A stretch of DNA of 64,000 bases from Imbricaverruca yamaguchii (Eukaryota > Arthropoda > Thecostraca > Neoverrucidae), in the NCBI GenBank assembly GCA_034440575.1, contig JAOTOL010001397.1, positions 372,001-436,000 of the forward strand. Direction: 5' to 3'. Position 1 is the first letter of the stretch. Every line of letters starts with the position of its first letter. The notes beneath the pieces are model-generated. The model was not told the DNA's origin. It ran no database searches and was given only the letters and a program-made list of their open reading frames with translations. A program made the translations under genes and the position numbers. Positions 59,060 through 64,000 of the stretch are shown piece after piece.

Positions 59060-60480
59060 CATATGCAACAGTCAGACAGAGGAGCACTGCAAGCCCTCTC
59101 TGTCCTTAAGTCGTCCTCATCAACACTTGAAACTCTATACACCATTGGACGCCCTGATCAGCCCTCAGGAAGCTCTGTCCAACCTTGGAAGATATCCCTG
59201 CTTTCAGGCAGATCTTTTTGGCACTCAGTGCCTCTCTTCCCCCCGCCCTATTCCCGTGTTAGGAGCCCTCCCCAGTCTTCGGCTGCATTCCTGGCTCTCA
59301 ATGACATCCTGGCTTTGAGGAGGGTACTCAGTAATCCTCACAACCATCGTCAGTTCATGAGAACTCTCTTAGTCCTTCGGGGTCCTTCCAGCTCCATCCC
59401 TCAGTGCCATCTCCAGTCTCAGGGATATCCCAGACCAGACGTCTCTAGCTATCAGTGGCCTTATCCATCTGTGAAGAGCCATCCAGTTGTTGTGGACCCA
59501 TCCAGTCTCAGACGATCCTGTATAGTTTTCAGGGGCATCTTGCTTCGAGACGAGTCTCACAGCTTCCAACAAACATCGCCAGCTCTCGGAAGTCTCCCAA
59601 GCTCTTAGGGCCCCTGTTCATCCCTCAGTGGTCTTTTTAAACCTCAGGGGCATCTCAGTCCAGTTCTCTATAGTTAGCAGGAGCGTTCGTTGCTAGTCTT
59701 TGACAACTATTTTAGGCTCTCAGGGGTTTCATTTTAGGCTTTTAGGCCCTGTTCGTCTCACAGGAGCTCCTACCAAACCTTTTGGGCTTCTCAGCCCAGT
59801 CTTCTGCAGCGCTCAGCGGCCCTTTTCAATCGTCAAAGCCCCTCCCATATTCTGGGGGACCTTCGGAGTCGTCCACAGTCTTCCTAGCTTCACGGATTTT
59901 CTAGCTCTGAGGATGGTTCTCAGTATTTTCCACGGCGATCGTTAGCTTTAGAGACCCTCCTTAGTTCTCAGAGGGCTCGCTTGATCCTCAGGGACACTCC
60001 CAAGCTCTTAGGGGCTCTTCCCATTTACCGATAACGTTTTGGCTTCAGAGATATTCTAGTTCTGAGGCGGATCCTCAGTATTCCTCACAATAATCGTCAG
60101 TCGACAGGGACTCTCTTTCGCTCTCAGGAGGTCCGTGCATCCCTCGGACTCTCTCCTGCTTTTAGGGGCTCATCACAGTCTTCGATAGCCCTGTCTAGGT
60201 CTCATCGCAGAAGTACTCGAGCTCTAAAAAGGCCCTCACTATTCTCTTCAGCCCTTAGGGATTCTGGTCATTCACCAGGGGCACATTCAAGCCCCAAAAG
60301 CATTTCAACCCTCGCTGAATTTCAGGAGCCGTTGATTCCTCAGAGACCCCAAGGCATTCATTATACCTCAGCTGCTAGGGACTCTTTCCAGCCAAGACGT
60401 CTCTTTCTAGCTGGTACGGGCATTCCACCCTTTTGTGTTTATGGTCCTTGCCAGTCCTCGGGATGACTATCTTCAGGTCT
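59060..60480 (+). repeat. Degenerate hierarchical tandem repeat
   Basis: Modules built on CTCAGGGG, CCAGTC/CAGCTCT and TCTTAGGG recur about every 30-36 bp through 1.4 kb. A longer unit is visible: a CTCTGAGGATGGTTCTCAGT-like phrase, then CATCGTCAGTT and ACTCTCTTAGT, occurs at 59311, 59901 and 60056, the last two 155 bp apart and the first about four such steps away. No frame is preserved, so it is not protein-coding. Confidence 0.75.
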
Positions 60481-61294
60481 CATGGGTCTTTTCCACACAA
60501 TCTGTTAGATCCATTTAACATTTTCCTCGGCTATATCTCTGCGCCTACGCTTTCAGGGATCCTTACGCGTCAAGGCGGTCGCCTAGAAGGTTCCCTCGGA
60601 CCACTGGAGGGCGGCTTCCCCTTCACTCACGTTCACCTCGACTACTTCACCGAATGTGCTTCGAATTGTCGCTTATATTGCAGCCTGTGCTACCTATCTC
60701 GTTTGAAATTGTTATCAGTGCATTTTCATCCCAGACTCTTTCATTCCCCAAAGGAAACCATACGCCACATGCACTCTACAGCCATTTTTTTAAAACTTGG
60801 ATCCGTCGTTGTTGGCCCGTGCGCACCATTATATTCCTGCAGCCGCTCATGAACCCTGACCCACAACGGCTTACGCTGAGCTGAATGGTGCTATATGGCT
60901 ATGCAGGGTTGAAAATGGACGTTACTCGGTGGCACATGTTGGAAGCGCGCACATCCAAAGCAGCCACCGTTGACACTAGCAGGGTAACCACTGACCGTCA
61001 GATTCACTTGCGAGCAGAGTCTCATCGCGGGGATCCGCCACAAAACTGGCAGGGTAGACTAACCCGCATGACACTGACTGCTGCGGCTGCTGATCTCGCA
61101 GCGCCAATGCTATTTTGCCGTTTATGCACGGGTGTATTTTTAAGAGGATGTTGGACATGTCCATCAAGCTTCGCTAAAGTGTAATCTATCCCCTGACTAT
61201 TTTCAGTGGAAGGTAGACGATTTTGTTCTTTTGTACTTAAAACATTACTTTTCGTTCCGATTGGTCTCCCACCAATACTCCATTTGTCCACCCT
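60481..61294. other. No recognised feature
   Basis: Unique-looking sequence; 60433-60852 and 60885-61184 are open but without domains. Confidence 0.4.
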
Positions 61295-61800
61295 CTGGTG
61301 GTGGCTGATAGTGGCGGGCTGGTGGTGGCGGGCTGGTGGTGATCTCCTGGTGATAGTCTGCTGGTGGTGGCGGGCCGGTGGTGGTGGGCTGGTGGTGGTG
61401 GGCTGGTGGTGGCGGGCTGCTAGTGGTGGGATTGTGGTTGCGGGCTGGTGGTGGCGGGCTGGTGGTGGCGGGCTGGTGGTGGTGGGCTGGTGATGGTGAG
61501 CTAGTGGTCGTGGGCTAGTGGTGGCGGACTGGTGGTGGTGGAATGATGGTGGCGGGCTGGTGGCGGTGGGCTGGTGGTGGTGAGATGGTGGTTGCGGGAT
61601 GGTGGTGGCGGGCTGATGGTGGGGGACTAGTGGTGGCGTAATGGTGGTGGCGGGCTGGTGGTGGCGGGCTGATGGTGGTGGACTTGTGGTTGCAGTATAT
61701 GGTGGTGGCGGACTGGTCGTGGCGGGATGGTGGTGGCGGAATGGTGATGGCGGGCTGGCGGTAGTGGGCTTGCGGTTGCGGGATGGTGGTTGCGGGCTGC
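61295..61800 (+). repeat. 15-bp minisatellite, about 33 copies
   Basis: The unit GGGCTGGTGGTGGCG repeats with substitutions (GATGGTGG, CTAGTGG). A minus frame of 287 codons (ARHHQPATTSPPP) is open because the period is 5 codons. It is G-rich on one strand. Confidence 0.95.
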
Positions 61801-62869
61801 TATGGTGTAAATGGCATGGGCGCTGATTAGTTCCAAACCGATGTAAAGGTAGGTAGAAAAGGACACGCAATAGGAAATGCCGCATACGGTATGCAACACG
61901 GTAGAAAACGACACGTAATGATGTGAACCTGGTTCATCGGTGCTGACTTCCATTACTTTAAACTCGAAAATTGACCAATATCATGTATTTCTCCATGCTA
62001 TATCTTAGATTCTGACTCATGTTTCATAAAAACCTACCTCTTTGTTAATCATCCCCCACCACGATGCAATGTAGGAAAGGCTAGGTGTGTTTAGGTGGAG
62101 TTAAATTATTTTAGATTGGAAGAATATCTTATGGTATTTAATGAAGTGAGCTAAAATGATCATGCTTTATATAAAATAGACATATTCCGAAACAGCCATT
62201 CATTCTTGGATCATGATACGGAGCAAAATGCAGTTGTTATGACTAGCCATTTATCGGCCTTTGGTCTATTCTTCCTTATAAACTGCCACTTTAATTAATG
62301 CAACTTATTTTCCACCAAGGATAATCAAGTGAGGAAAGCTTATTTATTTAAGTAGGTAACCTTTTGCAGGTAGACCACTAACGGTTAGTCAAGGCCATGA
62401 ATGGTGTCACTTGGGGCACTCATACTGTCGGCATGTCTGTTTAGGATACCACGATCCTCATAGGTTATACCATGTTGTCTTATTTTGTTTCTTAGCACGA
62501 TTGCATAAAATGGCTGGCTTAACGCGAATACTGGCTTGATAGCACAGCTTAAAAGAAAAGTACGCTACTTATATTAGCATTAAACATGGAGACTGGATCA
62601 TTCATAAGTAAGAACCTATATTTTTCATGGAGTCTTCCGCGCAGTGGCGGAGCATATGGAAACTGCCGCTACGACTATTTCCTCTATCGGCAGCTGCGCG
62701 TCGTCAAAAGCTTTCCCCTCTCATTCAAAGTTCGTCCCCATCTTTCCCTGAACGTAAAAACGTCAGCTGTTTCTTTGGAAATTGCTAATTTCCTGTCCAC
62801 GCCCCAATTCCAGGAGCGCATTGACCATTCAGCTTTCCCCGAAGCCCTTCGTATCGAGACAACTGACAA
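61801..62869. other. No recognised feature
   Basis: AT-rich to mixed; no supportable gene or repeat. Confidence 0.45.
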
Positions 62870-62996
62870 CACGTGTCGCTGAGCTACTGAACGCACGTGG
62901 CATCAACAGCACGTGGCGAGAATTGTGCCCTTGCGCTGACACGTGTCATCCTATGACCGACCCCCGGCACGTTTCATCACTAAACGCTGGCACGTG
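62870..62996. promoter_or_regulatory. Cluster of five CACGTG E-boxes
   Basis: Perfect CACGTG palindromes at 62870, 62894, 62910, 62940 and 62991, plus CACGTT at 62968. CACGTG is the core site of bHLH factors such as Myc/Max, USF and CLOCK/CYCLE. No promoter or exon is recognised beside it, so function is inferred from clustering only. Confidence 0.5.
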
Positions 62997-63619
62997 TGTA
63001 TGCCACGCGTCTATTGTTCCCGACGAACCGCTAAAAATTGAGGTTTTGTGGCATGCTGCTAATCCATCGCTGTCATGGACGAGTAAAAAATGCCGGATAA
63101 AGACGCAACTTCCTTATACCGTGATACTGCCCAATATGGAAAAACAGATCACGGTCACTGTTTCAATCAGACTCATCAATTCAAACAGAGTCAATGTTCA
63201 CTGTTTCGGCCCGAGACCATCACATTACGAGACCCAGACGCTTTTAGTACACTCCCGGTATGTGAAATTATCAGTGTTTTTAGTTAGTTAGTTCGCTAGT
63301 TAGTCAGTTTCAGTTGGATAGTTCAGTCGGTTCAGTTCCATGCTAGGCTGTTGTTGGAAGAGATGAATTGCGAATTCCCGGGCAATGCGGAACTTCCCGA
63401 ACAATGGTTCGTAGTAGCCGTTAAAAAAGAACGATAGCCAGAAATCAAACCACATGCCAAAACGGTGCAAACGGAACCAACGATCACTAGCCCCTATATT
63501 ATGGACATTGTCCCCTTATTATGAAAACACTACTCGAGCATAACAACGCTTCGCAATTCCTGGTCCACAACATTTTCTTGCATTCTCGGATATCCTTGAT
63601 AACTGAGCATGTGCGCGGC
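62997..63619. other. No recognised feature
   Basis: Contains a short TAGTTAGT/CAGTT-rich stretch (63285-63340); no supportable gene. Confidence 0.45.
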
Positions 63620-64000
63620 GTTCTCACAAGCGACGCGGTCCCATCCCTGACAATCCAACCGGTTTCACTCGTGTTTGATGCAGCACATGATGTGAGAAGT
63701 CGTCGAGTGTACGCCGCCCCCGACGGCGGTGTTGGACATGCCGTCGGGGTCGATTGGCAGCAGCAGTGTGGAGCCGGCCTGGCCGCCGGCGGCGGATGGG
63801 GCGCGCCGAGCGCGGCTCTGGCCCGCGGCTGGTTTGTGAGCGGCGGCGGGCGGCGGCGGTCGGCGGCGGCCGGCGGCGGGAGCGGGGGCGACCGGCATCT
63901 GCCGCTGCCGCAGACACCTGTCTGCGCGCCACACAATGGCGCGGGGGCAGGTGTCTGTCGGCCATTGTGCCGGCACCAGGCGCCGACCGGTGCGGCATGA
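63620..64000 (-). other. GC-rich CpG-island-like end, possible exon
   Basis: Strongly GC-rich with several open frames on both strands. The most protein-like is a minus frame (63976-63665) containing GSTLLLPIDPDGMSNTAVGG at about 63773-63714, preceded by Pro/Ala/Arg-rich low complexity. A plus frame (159 codons from 63521) is also open to the window end. No clear splice sites decide between them, and the window edge cuts the feature. Confidence 0.3.

Overview
The window is eukaryotic and looks like intergenic or heterochromatin-like DNA from an invertebrate, most likely an arthropod. The reasons are decayed non-LTR retrotransposons (a CR1-like family and two further LINE families of a kind I recall as abundant in ticks and crustaceans), tRNA-derived SINEs, a possible hAT-type element, very long dinucleotide tracts, and no compact gene set. 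The taxon is inferred from transposon families only; no ribosomal, mitochondrial or well-known host gene is present to fix it. I see no prokaryotic or viral gene.

Layout. 0-16 kb: a 30-bp minisatellite, a CpG-rich stretch with CRE/CCAAT motifs, a large featureless stretch, a dispersed element with inverted ends (copy A, 7.7 kb), a LINE-B remnant with a CR1 tail nested against its 3' end (8.6-10.0 kb), then 13-, 27-, 32- and 84-bp minisatellites. 16-24 kb: a minus-strand LINE-A remnant, a 2-kb hAT-like element with TIRs and a near-perfect 8-bp target duplication, GC-rich unidentified DNA, and a second LINE-B remnant. 23-30 kb: 30-, 36-, 36- and 41-bp minisatellites and a second CR1-like fragment broken by a short repeat. 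31.8-32.6 kb: the best host-gene candidate, a minus-strand first coding exon with a consensus splice donor and a CCAAT/YY1-type promoter upstream. 34.5 kb: a 13-bp GC-rich array. 36.4-38 kb: a second LINE-A remnant with a SINE nested in its endonuclease region and flanked by a perfect 15-bp target duplication. 38.5-44.3 kb: a 310-bp satellite that reverses orientation at about 40.07 kb, bracketed by direct repeats, followed by copy B of the 7.7-kb element. 48.0-50.6 kb: a SINE next to the longest coding unit in the window, a 5'-truncated CR1-like ORF2 with one frameshift. 51-52 kb: a 93%-identical duplication of a membrane-segment/acidic coding unit. 56.5-58.0 kb: a 1.43-kb inverted repeat (fold-back). 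59-62 kb: a degenerate hierarchical repeat and a 15-bp array. 63.6-64 kb: a GC-rich, CpG-island-like end with competing hairpins.

The genes do not form a pathway. What works together is the transposon community: the two SINEs carry 3' ends resembling the LINE-A 3' end, which suggests LINE-A-type machinery mobilised them. Most long open frames lie in minisatellites whose period is a multiple of three and are not evidence of protein.
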